A stretch of DNA of 64,000 nucleotides from Haladaptatus pallidirubidus (GCF_020700235.1 NZ_CP085301.1:3100001-3164000); one strand, 5' to 3'. Positions 44,564 to 54,560 are shown, numbered from the stretch's first letter. The notes: generated by a model from the sequence alone, not told the origin. Translations and numbers: made by a program.

Positions 44564-45418
44564 TCAGACGTTTCCGGGCTGTCGATATTCAGAAATCGCG
44601 TCCCGATACCCTTTTCGATACGTCGGATATCGAAACTCGTAGCCGAACTCTTTCAATTTCTCGTTCGAACACCGTTTGCTCGACCGCGCGCGTTCGGAGG
44701 AAGCCTCCCCGTGCTCCGGTGGTTCGACGTCGCACTGCTCCGAGAGCCACTCCGCGAGCGTCGGTTTCCAAATCGGTTCGTCGTCGCACGCCAACACGGT
44801 TTCGTTCCGCGCCACATCCGCTTCTAATAGGAACCGAATCGCCCCCGCCGCGTCATCGCGGTGAATCAGATTCAGGTACCGTTCTGACACCGGTCCATCC
44901 AGATACCGTTCCAGCCGGTATCGTTTCGGACCGTACAGTCCCGCGAATCGGGCAACCGTCCAATCCATGTCGCTTTCCTCCCGGGCAATTCGCTCGGCCT
45001 CAACCAAAATCTCCTCTCGCTCTGTGTTCGGCACCAACGGCGTCGATTCGTCAACCCACGCCCCGTCCCGGTTTCCGTACACGCCGGTACTGGAGGTGTA
45101 GACGACTCGCTCCGGTGGAGCATCGCGTTCCGAAAAATGCGACAGTGTCGTTCGAAGTCCGTCCAGGTAGGCGTCCCGCGCCGACTCCGAATCGCGCCCG
45201 CCCGCGCTAACCGCGTAGATAAGACTGTCTACATCGGGGATCGCGGAGAGAGAGTCCTCGTCGGTCACGTCCGCTCGCACCCCGTCGAATCCCGCGTCTC
45301 CGATGGCCTGCACGCCGTCGGCAGACCGCCGGACGCCGACCACGTCGTGTCCGTTCCCGTCCAACTGCCGACCCAGTTCGAGGCCGACGTAGCCACAGCC
45401 AAGGATTGCGACGTTCAT
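44564..45418 (-). CDS. NAD(P)-binding SDR/epimerase-like protein (YeeZ type)
   Basis: 284 residues. Rossmann motif NVAILGCGYVGLELGRQL, then DSLIYAVSAGG and VVYTSSTGVYGNRDGAWVDE; the catalytic Tyr would be in GVYGN, but there is no YXXXK, so it may not be a classical epimerase. Relatives include E. coli YeeZ, of unknown role. ATG 45418 (MNVAILG) is used; 14 residues upstream are basic filler. Confidence 0.85.
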   Translation of the reverse strand: MNVAILGCGYVGLELGRQLDGNGHDVVGVRRSADGVQAIGDAGFDGVRADVTDEDSLSAIPDVDSLIYAVSAGGRDSESARDAYLDGLRTTLSHFSERDAPPERVVYTSSTGVYGNRDGAWVDESTPLVPNTEREEILVEAERIAREESDMDWTVARFAGLYGPKRYRLERYLDGPVSERYLNLIHRDDAAGAIRFLLEADVARNETVLACDDEPIWKPTLAEWLSEQCDVEPPEHGEASSERARSSKRCSNEKLKEFGYEFRYPTYRKGYRDAISEYRQPGNV

Positions 45419-45466
45419 ACACCTTTTTCGGACGCAACGCGGAAAACCCCGCCGCTTCACCGTCTT

Positions 45467-45898
45467 TCAGTCGCGGTCGTTTCGGGTTGCGATGAAGTGG
45501 TGGACGAGGGCGTACTCTTCCAGCGTCATCGATGCTCGTCCTTCGATTTTCTGCTGAAGTGCGCGCGCGCCGAGGTCGCTGTCGATGCTGGACGCCAGCG
45601 TGTCGATATCGAGAACCCCGGTTGTCATCCCCATCAGCAGGTGGTCGCGCACTTCGAGCAGGATGGTGTCCTTCGGCGGCGCATCACCGGTCGCAAGAAT
45701 GCCGGCGGCATCCTCCAGCGTGAGTTCTGGTTGCCCACCATCCGCGACGGATGTAACCGTTTCCCGGTCGAGTTCCGTCGCCGCAACCACATCCTCGATG
45801 CCGACCGACTCGATTGTCGCCGCGAGTTCGGCGACGTACTGCGCGTGAACCTCCTCCGGCGTCGATTCGCCGGGCTTTTCTATCTCATCATAGAGCAT
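45467..45898 (-). CDS. Small soluble protein ending the pilus-like locus (DUF5791-like)
   Basis: 143 residues, mainly helical and acidic, with no motif of known activity (ESTPEEVHAQYVAELAATIE, MTLEEYALVHHFIATRNDRD). I recall a haloarchaeal DUF5791 with this start. ATG 45898 overlaps the end of the 1,061-residue gene by 11 bases, so it is translated from the same message as the pilus-like genes. Confidence 0.75.
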   Translation of the reverse strand: MLYDEIEKPGESTPEEVHAQYVAELAATIESVGIEDVVAATELDRETVTSVADGGQPELTLEDAAGILATGDAPPKDTILLEVRDHLLMGMTTGVLDIDTLASSIDSDLGARALQQKIEGRASMTLEEYALVHHFIATRNDRD

Positions 45899-48800
45899 GC
45901 TCGCCACGAAGGGCGCGCGAGTCAAATGGGTTGTCACTCCGATTCGACCACCCCGGCGACCGTTCGTCCGCATCGCCGTTCACGTCGCCGACGCCCCGTT
46001 TCCCCGGCGGAACCGCGATGATGACTGTCGTCCACGTGTCGAACGAAACGGGCGTCGTTCGGCCGAGCAACTCCTCGTTTCCATCGCCGTCGAAATCCAG
46101 CCGAACCGCTTGCGATTGCCGAATGTACGCGATCGACGCGCCCGGCGAGACGGGCGACCCTTGCCGCGCCCGAACCGTAAACCGGGCGTAGGTTCCCGAC
46201 ACATCGACCTGCCAGACGTTGACCGTCGCGTACCAATATCCCGGAACGGGCGCGACCGGCAATCCCGCCGCGAGACTCGACATCGTCTCGTTGACCCACT
46301 TTTTCTGCGCACCCTCGACACCTCTCTCTATCGATTTCTTCGTTAGTCGCTTCGTTTCGTCCTCGATAATTTTTCGAACCGTTTTGCTCGCCGGTTCGAC
46401 CGTCGATTCCTTTACACCCTTCGTCTCGGAGCGCGCCGTTTCGAGCCCCATCTGGACCCGGAGCGCAAGCCGGTCGCGTTGCATCTGTGTCCACTGTGCA
46501 GTCTCCTCCGATTGGTCGGACTGACCCAACTGTCCCGCGTTCTGCAATCGCTGTTTTTCGATTTCCGACGCGATAGGTTCCGCGGCGGAACCGTTCGACA
46601 GCGCGAGCGCGCGGTCTGCCGTCGTCTCCCATTGGGCGAGTCCGCGGCGGATGGTGACCCAACGTTCTCCCCAACTCAAATCGATCGCTTCGAGGGAATT
46701 AACGAGCTTTTCTCTGACGTTCGTGTTCACCCGGCGAAGCGACCGATGGAGGTCGTTTCGCTGTCGCCGAAGGCTTTCGTTCTCGCTCGCTGAAAGCGTT
46801 CTGTTCGCGGCTTTCAAGGTGAGCCCCCCGTTTCGGAGGTTCATCCGTTTTTCGTCGCGCGCACCCGGTAGTAACGAGACGATTCCGTCCGTCGCGTCGT
46901 CGGTGGGAACCGCGAACAGGTTGACGTTTCGTGCGGACATCGGATGGGCTCGTTCACCCCGCGGAACCGCCGAAACGTGGTCGTGCTCGACGGCGGAAAG
47001 GGTAAGATACGCCGGTGAACCATCGACGGAAAGGTTCGTCGGCGTGCCGGGACCACTCGTGGGAAGCGGATTCCGAGTCGGTGATTCGACCCGTTTTCGG
47101 GAGTCAAGTATCTCCTGCACCTGGTCGAGCGGGACGCCGGTCGCGTCCCGAATCGCCGAATTGAATCCTTTTTGCGTGCGTTCGGTACGTTTCGCCCTGT
47201 CATCGAGGCGGGACGAAACCGCGTCGATGTACGCCGCGCGAACTGCGTATCGAGCTCGCTCCGCCGTACTGTTGTACGTCTCCGGTGCATCCACCAACGT
47301 ATCCCTGTGCGTTCGAAGTTCCTCCGCCAACGTCGCCGTCGGATTCGTTTCTCCGCCAGCAACCGCGCCTCGGGAAACCGTCACCGAGCGGTTTTCGATT
47401 CGATTTCGGAGTTCACGAACGTCCCGATACACCCACCGTCGCAGTTCGGTCGGAAGACGACCCTGCACCGTTTTCGGACGCGTATCGAGCGTCCCATCGA
47501 CCGCCTGTTTCGCAAGGCTGTCCGGGCCGCCGCGGGCGGAAACGAGTGTATCGACCGCTTTTCGTTCGACATCCGCGAGATTCGGCCCGGAAAACGGCCC
47601 GTGAGATTCGTGCGCCGTCGGCAGTGGTCGTTCGGGAGCGAACTCGGTTGCCGTGTGGTCGCCTGCAACTCCGAGCGAAACGACGAACTCGTCCGTCCAT
47701 CGCCGCATCATCGTCCGATTCGTCCCATCTTCTTTCTCCCAACGGTCGATTGCCACGTGCGTCTGGGCGACGCGTCGCCCATCATTCCACAGAAGATGCC
47801 AACCGGAAGGAGTTCCGGGTCGTTCGTCGTCCCCTCGCTTCTGGTCTACACTTTCGACGGTCATCCGCGTTTCCGATTCCTGCTCTACGAGTGTCCAGTT
47901 TTCGCCCGGCGACTGCGGTTCGGGTCGAGATTCGTCACGAACCGTTCGGACGGTCGCGACCGTCCGAACGGAAGCGCCGTAGGCGGATTCGAGAGCGGTG
48001 TCGAACCGGCTTTCCGTCGTCTCCTGTGTTTCGTTCTCCCCGATGAGGTCGAGCAGTGCCCTGTCCGCCGACTCGTTTACGCCGACGACCATCCCGTCCT
48101 CCGGCGAATACGTCGTATTCGTCGCCCCCGAGATGGTCCGAGGTTCGTCGTCGAGCGAGTCAGTCGTTTCCAGCACGATATCCGTCCAGAACGCTCCGCG
48201 TTCCGTGGTCGGAACCAATACGTCGGACAGTCCGACGCGGGCGGTCGCCCGCCGAAGCCCGTTTCGTCCGGCGCGGTCGCTTCGACCGAAGGCATTTCGT
48301 TGCTCTTCCAACATCGCCCCGTTCGCCATCAGTTCGACGTGGCGATTCGCCAGCACGTTCCCGATCGGCGCGCCGCCGTACTGGGCGTATCCGCGCGCCC
48401 ACGTCGTCGCGTAGAGCCGCGCGGTCAATCGTCGTCCGAGACCGGGCTTGAACGGGTCGCGGCTCAGTCGCCGTTCGAAGTTCTGAACACGTTCGTGAAG
48501 CGCGAGAACCGGGGTCTCGACGACAACGGTGATGTTTCGGGAGGTTTCCGCGACGACCGATTCGTCACGATACGCGCGCAGCGAGACGTTCTCGATTCGA
48601 ACCCTGAGTCCCGCATCCGTGGCGTTTCCGACCGGTTCGATGCGGACTCGCTCTTTCGCTCGCTGGAGCGACCCGACGCTCGGCGTCGGTGACAGTGACG
48701 GACTCGCACGAACGTCGCCGACGCGGACGGTCGTGGATTCGAACCGCTCTCGCGCGGTGAGGTAGATTCGGAGTCGGAGATAATCCCGAAACGCCGCCGA

Positions 48801-49073
48801 GTCGTCGATCAATTCCCCCGCAGTCGTATTTGCTGGTTCGATAAGCGGTTGTGCAGATGCGTCCGTTCCCGCCCGCTGAACCGCGCCCCGAAGGGCCGTC
48901 TGCGTGCTCGCCGTCGCGTGTTCCATCGTTCGTTCGACGCTCCGGTCTACCGTCGGCGATTTTCGGGTAGCGAGCGTCCCCGCGAAGGTCGCACTGCCGA
49001 CCAGCAAAAGGACGCCGACGAGGGCGAACGGAACTCGTGCTCGGATATCTTCTCCCAATCTCACATCGACCAC
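45888..49073 (-). CDS. Very large anchored surface protein of the pilus-like locus (DUF7286-like)
   Basis: 1,061 residues. One N-terminal membrane helix (VPFALVGVLLLVGSATFAGT, about 14-33), then a long extracellular region, Thr/Arg/Ser-rich with helical repeats and several NXS/T sequons. The C-terminus has a beta domain with YWYATVNVWQVDVSGTYARF and two Asp-rich sites (DFDGDGNE near residue 993, GDVNGDAD nearer the end) that look like Ca-binding loops. It has no known domain. It overlaps the preceding gene by 13 bases. Likely the main external component of the pilus-like machine. Confidence 0.8.
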   Translation of the reverse strand: MVDVRLGEDIRARVPFALVGVLLLVGSATFAGTLATRKSPTVDRSVERTMEHATASTQTALRGAVQRAGTDASAQPLIEPANTTAGELIDDSAAFRDYLRLRIYLTARERFESTTVRVGDVRASPSLSPTPSVGSLQRAKERVRIEPVGNATDAGLRVRIENVSLRAYRDESVVAETSRNITVVVETPVLALHERVQNFERRLSRDPFKPGLGRRLTARLYATTWARGYAQYGGAPIGNVLANRHVELMANGAMLEEQRNAFGRSDRAGRNGLRRATARVGLSDVLVPTTERGAFWTDIVLETTDSLDDEPRTISGATNTTYSPEDGMVVGVNESADRALLDLIGENETQETTESRFDTALESAYGASVRTVATVRTVRDESRPEPQSPGENWTLVEQESETRMTVESVDQKRGDDERPGTPSGWHLLWNDGRRVAQTHVAIDRWEKEDGTNRTMMRRWTDEFVVSLGVAGDHTATEFAPERPLPTAHESHGPFSGPNLADVERKAVDTLVSARGGPDSLAKQAVDGTLDTRPKTVQGRLPTELRRWVYRDVRELRNRIENRSVTVSRGAVAGGETNPTATLAEELRTHRDTLVDAPETYNSTAERARYAVRAAYIDAVSSRLDDRAKRTERTQKGFNSAIRDATGVPLDQVQEILDSRKRVESPTRNPLPTSGPGTPTNLSVDGSPAYLTLSAVEHDHVSAVPRGERAHPMSARNVNLFAVPTDDATDGIVSLLPGARDEKRMNLRNGGLTLKAANRTLSASENESLRRQRNDLHRSLRRVNTNVREKLVNSLEAIDLSWGERWVTIRRGLAQWETTADRALALSNGSAAEPIASEIEKQRLQNAGQLGQSDQSEETAQWTQMQRDRLALRVQMGLETARSETKGVKESTVEPASKTVRKIIEDETKRLTKKSIERGVEGAQKKWVNETMSSLAAGLPVAPVPGYWYATVNVWQVDVSGTYARFTVRARQGSPVSPGASIAYIRQSQAVRLDFDGDGNEELLGRTTPVSFDTWTTVIIAVPPGKRGVGDVNGDADERSPGWSNRSDNPFDSRALRGEHAL

Positions 49074-49927
49074 GTCCTGACGACGAGTTCCGCTCGCCCG
49101 ACGGAGACGGATCGGGCCGCCTCTTCCGGGGATTCGAACGTTTCCCGAAGTTCGAATTCGACGGCCGTCGTCATCGTCCGAACGAGCATCTGTCTGGTTC
49201 CTGTACCATCTCCATCGTTCCCATCGTCCAACGAATCAGCATCGTACCGTCCCCTCAGTCGCCGAAACCGACCGGCGACTGAATCGGCTACCGGCGTTCG
49301 GTCGCGGAGGGCGATACTCGTCGAATGCTTCGGAAACAATCCCGAAACGATTCCGGTCGCAACGACGCGTGCAACGCCACGATACCCGTTTCTTCGTGCC
49401 GCATCGACGGCGTCGTCTCGAACCACCGGCAGTCCGCTCGGAACGGACAGGGAGGCCGCGTGAACGGTCGCATCATGCGGCGGCGAGTTTCCGATGCTGG
49501 TAACTCCCCGAATGTGGGCGTTTCGGTACGGTCGCCAGCGAACAACGATATGTGCGCTCGTCCGATTCCCGGCGGCGGTTCGCTCCCGTATTGTGTTTTC
49601 CACCGCCGTTTCGAAAACCCCGCTCGTCCGCGTCAGTTCGCTTCCGTAAACCGTCGTATTGGCAACTGCGGCCTCGGTGAGCAGTCCGGCAAACGTGCCG
49701 TAATTTCTCCGAGAAAGCGATTCTCGTTCGGTCCGAATCGTGTAGTTCACCTCCGCGGTGCTGGTGACGAGGACGTTCGCCGTCGATTCAGCGGTCGATC
49801 GCTTGTTGTTTGAAATCTGTTCCGCCGACTGCGCACCGACGATGACGAAGGCGCTGGCGCTCACCAACAGCAGACAGAGCGTCACGTCGAAAACGGTGCT
49901 AATCGCCCGCCCCCCGGTTTCGCGCAT
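49061..49927 (-). CDS. Pseudopilin-like anchored protein (DUF7284-like)
   Basis: 288 residues. The N-terminus MRETGGRAISTVFDVTLCLL continues into a hydrophobic helix, a layout like a type IV (class III) pilin with a short basic leader before AISTV. The rest is a secreted domain rich in Thr/Arg with a conserved TVFxVxLCLL start. ATG 49927 overlaps the stop of the previous gene by one base (TAATG). Inferred minor pilin or assembly factor. Confidence 0.75.
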   Translation of the reverse strand: MRETGGRAISTVFDVTLCLLLVSASAFVIVGAQSAEQISNNKRSTAESTANVLVTSTAEVNYTIRTERESLSRRNYGTFAGLLTEAAVANTTVYGSELTRTSGVFETAVENTIRERTAAGNRTSAHIVVRWRPYRNAHIRGVTSIGNSPPHDATVHAASLSVPSGLPVVRDDAVDAARRNGYRGVARVVATGIVSGLFPKHSTSIALRDRTPVADSVAGRFRRLRGRYDADSLDDGNDGDGTGTRQMLVRTMTTAVEFELRETFESPEEAARSVSVGRAELVVRTWSM

Positions 49928-50331
49928 TACCACACCTCCACTCGGAGGCGGGCCGGACGGATGTTTCCGGGTGAAACTCGAACACTCACGATGGTTTCCG
50001 CGGCGTCCGCAGTCTTCGGGGTCGGCGGGCCTTCGTTCCACAATCGGGTGCGGTTTTCGTCCCCCGGGTTCGTCGCGAGCGTGACGTTGAGATGACGACC
50101 CTCCGGTTTCATTCGAAGCGCGCCAACGAGTCGGGTTGGAGTCACGACGCCGTTCGAACTGGCGGCCCGCTCGACTCCCGACAGCGTCGCTGGCGCGGGA
50201 TTTCGATTCGGTTCCGGCATCGCGTCGCCCAACACGCCAGTATAGGTCACGAGTCCGACACTGATAGCGAACACCGCGATGAGTGCGGGGAGCGGTTCGG
50301 CTTGTGCCCGTTCACGAGACCAACGTCGCAT
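49927..50331 (-). CDS. Pseudopilin-like anchored protein (DUF7285-like)
   Basis: 134 residues: MRRWSRERAQAEPLPALIAV then FAISVGLVTYTGVLGDAMPE. A basic leader followed by a hydrophobic helix is typical of archaeal pilin-like proteins. The rest is a beta-rich secreted domain. ATG 50331 overlaps the upstream gene by 20 bases. Sits between two other anchored proteins of the locus. Confidence 0.75.
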   Translation of the reverse strand: MRRWSRERAQAEPLPALIAVFAISVGLVTYTGVLGDAMPEPNRNPAPATLSGVERAASSNGVVTPTRLVGALRMKPEGRHLNVTLATNPGDENRTRLWNEGPPTPKTADAAETIVSVRVSPGNIRPARLRVEVW

Positions 50332-50797
50332 CGACTCCCCCCCACGAAACACAGCGAATTCGGAGTGTGCTGTCCGCGCCCATCCACTCTGCTCTGTGAT
50401 TTTGCTCGTCGCGTATCGCCGAATCGAAATCGGTCGGAGAGTCGAAAACGACATCCGGAGGTGTTCCGTTCAGCACCCGCCGGAGCCGGGTGTCTCGTTT
50501 CGACCCATCCACGCTCCCGACCGGAACGACCGAATCCGAGACGAACGCGGCGTGCGCGGTTCCGCCTTTTCCGCGCAGTCCGAGACCGCGGGAATCGAGT
50601 TTAATTTCCCGCGCCGAAAGCGGCTGTTCCGCGGTCGCAGTGTACTCACACCCCGCAACCGAATCGACCGTGTTGACCGCGCGGGTGGCGTCCGGCGGGG
50701 GTGTCGTCGGCAGCTCGGCGGCGACTCCGAAAACGACCAGACTCGCTATCGCCACGCCGAGCCAGACGTACCACGCATCGACAGGTGCATCGAACAT
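50312..50797 (-). CDS. Single-span anchored protein of the pilus-like locus (DUF7283-like)
   Basis: 161 residues: short N-terminus, helix AWYVWLGVAIASLVVFGVAA (9-28), then an external Pro/Thr-rich domain with EYTATAEQPLSAREIKLDSR and paired Cys (GCEYT, RIRCVSW) that may form a disulfide. No known function. 38 bases after the TadC-like gene. Confidence 0.75.
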   Translation of the reverse strand: MFDAPVDAWYVWLGVAIASLVVFGVAAELPTTPPPDATRAVNTVDSVAGCEYTATAEQPLSAREIKLDSRGLGLRGKGGTAHAAFVSDSVVPVGSVDGSKRDTRLRRVLNGTPPDVVFDSPTDFDSAIRDEQNHRAEWMGADSTLRIRCVSWGGVDATLVS

Positions 50798-50835
50798 GGG
50801 CCGGAATGGTTTCGTTTTCCGACTTAAATCTACGC

Positions 50836-52542
50836 TCAGGCCACAGTTCCGGCGAGCGCGAACGCGGCGAGGTAGATCGCAGTGGCGGAGAGCAGTGCGT
50901 TGCCGACTCGATAGCGAACCAGCGTTCCGTCGAGTCCGTGTTCCAATCCGACCGTCAGCGTCGTGAGTATTGCCGAAAGCAGGAGGACGTAGACGCCGAC
51001 CGTGAGTCCGAGAACGTCTGCCGGAAACGCACCGGCGAGGGAAGAGGTCGCTCCCCCAGTTCCGACGTCTCCTATCCCGCCAGCGAGGGCGACCGTCGCA
51101 CCCGAAACGAGTGGGCCGAACAGCGCCGCCGTATGGCGAAGTGTTCCCGTCACTTGGGCGAGTTCACGCCGGGCCTCGCGTTCGACCTGCTGAAGGTCGT
51201 CGAGATGGCTCGCCATCGACAGCACTGCACCACCGGCGGGCCGTCCTTCCCGCGCCGAGAGCGCGAGGAGTGCCGCGGCACTCCTCGCACGAGGGCTTGG
51301 AACGTCCGAGAGTGCGCCGTGGTCGCCGAGAAACGATTCTCGAACACCGAGTCGAAGCCGTCGCTGGATACGATCTCCACGCGTGAACAGTTCGCCGGTC
51401 TCTCCGGGGATTTCGTCGCTGACGACCGAAATCGAGCGTTCGACGGCGATTCCTTCGTTCACCCGACGGCCGACGAGGTACAACGCGTCGGTTAGATTCT
51501 CCTCGACGGCGCGAACCCGGTTTCTGACCCGAACTGTCGGCTGTTCGAGTCCGACGAGCGAACATCCCAGCGTGCATCCGGCACCGGCAACCCAGCGCGT
51601 CCAGTCGGGAAGCAGGACTCCTGCGCCGAAAAACGCAACCGCACCAGCGATGCAACTCAGGGTTAACACGTCCCACCGGCGACTCGGAACGTCCGAGTGC
51701 GCGCGTGTCACGTCCGGCGGCGGAAACGCGACTGGACGACGGATGAGAAGCCACACACCACAAACGACGAGCCCGATCGGAAGCACGATGTCGTAGACGA
51801 CGACCAGTACGGTCGGCGACAGTGGCACGCCTGCGGCTCGCGCGGACGGAAGCACCGCGACGAGCGCCAGCGGGAGCAAAACCCCGAAAGCGTACATCGC
51901 CGTTGCCGGTTCCCGTATCTCCGAAACGAATCTCGCCATCTCTTCCCGCGTTCCGTCGAGTATCGCGGACAGCGCGCGGTCAAGGGTTCGCTCCCGTTCG
52001 TCTGGCGGGGCTTCGCTGGCGGCGGAAACTAACAACACCGCCCGATTGAGCGCCGGGTTCCACGATTTCCACTCCTCGGCGAACGTGGAAAAACCGGAAT
52101 CAGGCGAACCGATTGCGCGCCGAACGTGGTCGTCGAGACTGTCCGAAAGGGGACCGTCGCCGGTTCGTGCCGAGAATTCGGCGGCGGTTTCGGCGGTCGG
52201 TTCGATTCGCATCCGAAGCACGGCCCTGGCGACGAGGTCGGGCGCGTCACCGAGCGCCTGCGTGCGTTGTGCCGTAGCGAGCAGGACGGGAGCGCGGCGA
52301 ACTGCTATCGAAACGAGGAGTGCGAAGGCGAACAGACATCCGGCGGTCGGAATCTGAACCCCTGCGGGCACCACTGCCGTCACGACGAGCGCGACGAAAC
52401 AGCCGAGAATCCCCGCGCCGTTTCCAGCGCGAATGACCCGCGTGCTGTCCGTCTCGGCGCCCAGGAATCCGAGCGCGCGTTCGATATCGGAATCGGGTGA
52501 AACTGCCCACGGATACAGGGAGGCGAGTCGTGTGAGTATCAC
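50836..52542 (-). CDS. TadC/PilC/FlaJ-type membrane assembly protein
   Basis: 568 residues with two GspF-like domains and several membrane helices (GILGCFVALVVTAVVPAGVQ, VTAVVVVYDIVLPIG-type segments, YVLLLSAILTTLTVGLEHG). This is the archaeal FlaJ/PilC integral membrane platform that works with the ATPase to extrude pilins. The start overlaps the ATPase stop (ATGA), typical for this pair. Confidence 0.85.
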   Translation of the reverse strand: MILTRLASLYPWAVSPDSDIERALGFLGAETDSTRVIRAGNGAGILGCFVALVVTAVVPAGVQIPTAGCLFAFALLVSIAVRRAPVLLATAQRTQALGDAPDLVARAVLRMRIEPTAETAAEFSARTGDGPLSDSLDDHVRRAIGSPDSGFSTFAEEWKSWNPALNRAVLLVSAASEAPPDERERTLDRALSAILDGTREEMARFVSEIREPATAMYAFGVLLPLALVAVLPSARAAGVPLSPTVLVVVYDIVLPIGLVVCGVWLLIRRPVAFPPPDVTRAHSDVPSRRWDVLTLSCIAGAVAFFGAGVLLPDWTRWVAGAGCTLGCSLVGLEQPTVRVRNRVRAVEENLTDALYLVGRRVNEGIAVERSISVVSDEIPGETGELFTRGDRIQRRLRLGVRESFLGDHGALSDVPSPRARSAAALLALSAREGRPAGGAVLSMASHLDDLQQVEREARRELAQVTGTLRHTAALFGPLVSGATVALAGGIGDVGTGGATSSLAGAFPADVLGLTVGVYVLLLSAILTTLTVGLEHGLDGTLVRYRVGNALLSATAIYLAAFALAGTVA

Positions 52543-54527
52543 GCCAACCCGCCGTCCATTTCCGATTCGGTTTCGGTTCCCGATTCGCCGTCCGTCCTCA
52601 CCTCGTTTTTCGTTCTCGGCTCCCGAACCATCCTCTCCGTCGTCGCCTCGAATGACGGATTCGATCGGCCGACCCGTTCTTCAATATCGCTCGTTCGGGC
52701 GGCGATCGCCGCCCGAACGTCGGCATACGTTTCCGTCGAACCTGCGAGGTCGGCGACGAGCGCGCTGTTGCCGCGGTCGATTCGCCCGGTCGAAACCAGT
52801 TCGCCGTCGTCGAGCTCGTACAGCGATTCGAACCGAATCGAGTCGCCGTCTCCGACGACTTCCTCGATTCGTTTGACGCGCTTGCCGCTGGTTTCGGCCG
52901 TTTCGTACGGTTCGAGGGTGATGACGAACTGCGTCGTAGCGAACGACGACGGTGCCACGCCGAGGTCGGTGACGACCCGTTCGTACACCGCCTCGCCGCA
53001 ATCGCCGTGAATGGTTCCGAGAACCGCACTTCCGCTGGCACCGACTCGCATGGCTTCGTACAAAACGGTCGCTTCCTCTCCGCGAACTTCGCCGACGACG
53101 AGCGCACCCTCTCCCAGTCGAAGCGCGGTTCTGAGGGCTTCGACCGGTCGTACTCCGGACTCGTCTTCGTTTGCCGTCGTCAGCAGCGATTGAACGTCCC
53201 GTCCGTCGCGCTGAAGCGATTCGACGGGCAGTTCCCGCGTGTCTTCGATGACGACGGTTCGCGTCTCTTTCGGCAGTTCCCAGAGCAGTGCACCGAGGCA
53301 GGTCGTCTTTCCCGCCCCGCGAGCGCCCGCGACGAGACCGGCGGCGGCCCGTTCGACGGCGAACGAGAGCAGGCCAGCGGCGTCCGCCGAAATCGTTTCG
53401 TTCTCGACCAGCGTCGTAAGCGTCCACCTTTCCTCAGACTGGACGCGAAACGCGAATCCGACCCCGTCGCTGATCGGGTTCGTCACTCCGGCGACGCGGA
53501 CGGACGTACCGCGTACCTCGGCAACCGCGTCGAGGGTCGGACTCGCGCGCGAGAAGGCACGGCCGCTCGTCCGGCGAAATCCGGACGCGAGCGACTCCGC
53601 ACCAACGGTCGTGAGGCGAACGTTAGTTCGCATCAGCTCTCCGTCAATTCGAACGCGGAGGGGATTGGCATCGACAGGGGCTGTTGCGAACACGTCGGAG
53701 ACGGCGGAGTCGGCGAACACATCGGAAAGGATTCCGTACCCCTGCGTGTATTTTTCGAGAACCGCAGTGAGGTCATCCACCGGGTCATCCACAGTTGCGA
53801 CCGCTCTCACGGCCCGTCCGGGCGCTCGGGTTCCGCTTCCTTTGACGCCACCGCTCGCGAGCCGTTCGACAGCGCGATGGAGTGTTTCGAACGCGGACAC
53901 GTCGAACGAGTTCTCCAGCGGTTCGATGTGGTAGGTTCGAAGCGTATCATCGGTTTCTACGGCGGTGCCGTACCACCGAACCGTCGCCCCGGTTTCGAGC
54001 GTGTACCGGTCTTCGAGTCGAGCGCGGGGTGGCGGTTGAACCACCACCCGCGAGCGCGCGATGGCCGGTCCGACGAACGGTCGAAAGTCGTCGTAGCCGT
54101 CGATTCGGTGAACGCCCTCCGCGAGTCCGGTTTCGGCGGCGATTTTCGACACCGTTCCTGCGCGACCGATTGCGTCGATTCCAGCCCGAATCGGGTCACG
54201 TCGCGCGCGTTCTGCGAGGGTTTCGTCGTAAAACGAGGCGCGCTCCGCAAAGCGTCCTGCCGACGCGAGGAGAGCGGCGTCGTCGCCCTCGTAGGCGCGT
54301 TCGACGCCGTTCCGTCGAATCACTACTCGGTTCGCTTCGCGGTGTGCGAGCGCGTCGATAACCGTCGCTCGACAGTCGGGATTTTCTGCGAGGAGGCCGC
54401 CACCCGAACAGTCGTCCACATCGACGACGAGTTGGTCGCCGTCGAACGAGGTGTTACAGTCGCAGTTGCGCACTTTCTTGCTTCCTCCGCGTTTCAAAAA
54501 CGGGTTTTTCGCCAATCGATCCCACAT
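52539..54527 (-). CDS. Type IV pilus/type II secretion ATPase (PilB/TadA/GspE family)
   Basis: 662 residues. Walker A GARGAGKTTCLGAL, Asp box VVIEDTRELPV, Walker B LVVGEVRGEEA, His box LGTIHGD; N-terminal region with PILT/FlaI-like domain. It powers pilus assembly. The extreme N-terminus has four Cys in a short span (NCDCNTSFDGDQ, DDCSGGG, NPDC) suggesting zinc binding. Start ATG 54527, 33 bases after the preceding stop. Confidence 0.92.
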   Translation of the reverse strand: MWDRLAKNPFLKRGGSKKVRNCDCNTSFDGDQLVVDVDDCSGGGLLAENPDCRATVIDALAHREANRVVIRRNGVERAYEGDDAALLASAGRFAERASFYDETLAERARRDPIRAGIDAIGRAGTVSKIAAETGLAEGVHRIDGYDDFRPFVGPAIARSRVVVQPPPRARLEDRYTLETGATVRWYGTAVETDDTLRTYHIEPLENSFDVSAFETLHRAVERLASGGVKGSGTRAPGRAVRAVATVDDPVDDLTAVLEKYTQGYGILSDVFADSAVSDVFATAPVDANPLRVRIDGELMRTNVRLTTVGAESLASGFRRTSGRAFSRASPTLDAVAEVRGTSVRVAGVTNPISDGVGFAFRVQSEERWTLTTLVENETISADAAGLLSFAVERAAAGLVAGARGAGKTTCLGALLWELPKETRTVVIEDTRELPVESLQRDGRDVQSLLTTANEDESGVRPVEALRTALRLGEGALVVGEVRGEEATVLYEAMRVGASGSAVLGTIHGDCGEAVYERVVTDLGVAPSSFATTQFVITLEPYETAETSGKRVKRIEEVVGDGDSIRFESLYELDDGELVSTGRIDRGNSALVADLAGSTETYADVRAAIAARTSDIEERVGRSNPSFEATTERMVREPRTKNEVRTDGESGTETESEMDGGLA

Positions 54528-54560
54528 GGTTCGGCGTGGTTCCGTCTTCCGGTTTAAAGT

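Noticed and set aside
47172..48692. Plus-strand frame of 506 residues inside the giant protein gene
   Set aside because: Antisense shadow, basic and Arg/Phe-rich, no motif, while the minus frame has an N-terminal membrane helix and acidic composition.
53007..54557. Plus-strand frame of 516 residues
   Set aside because: Antisense to the ATPase gene, which has all Walker and His-box motifs.
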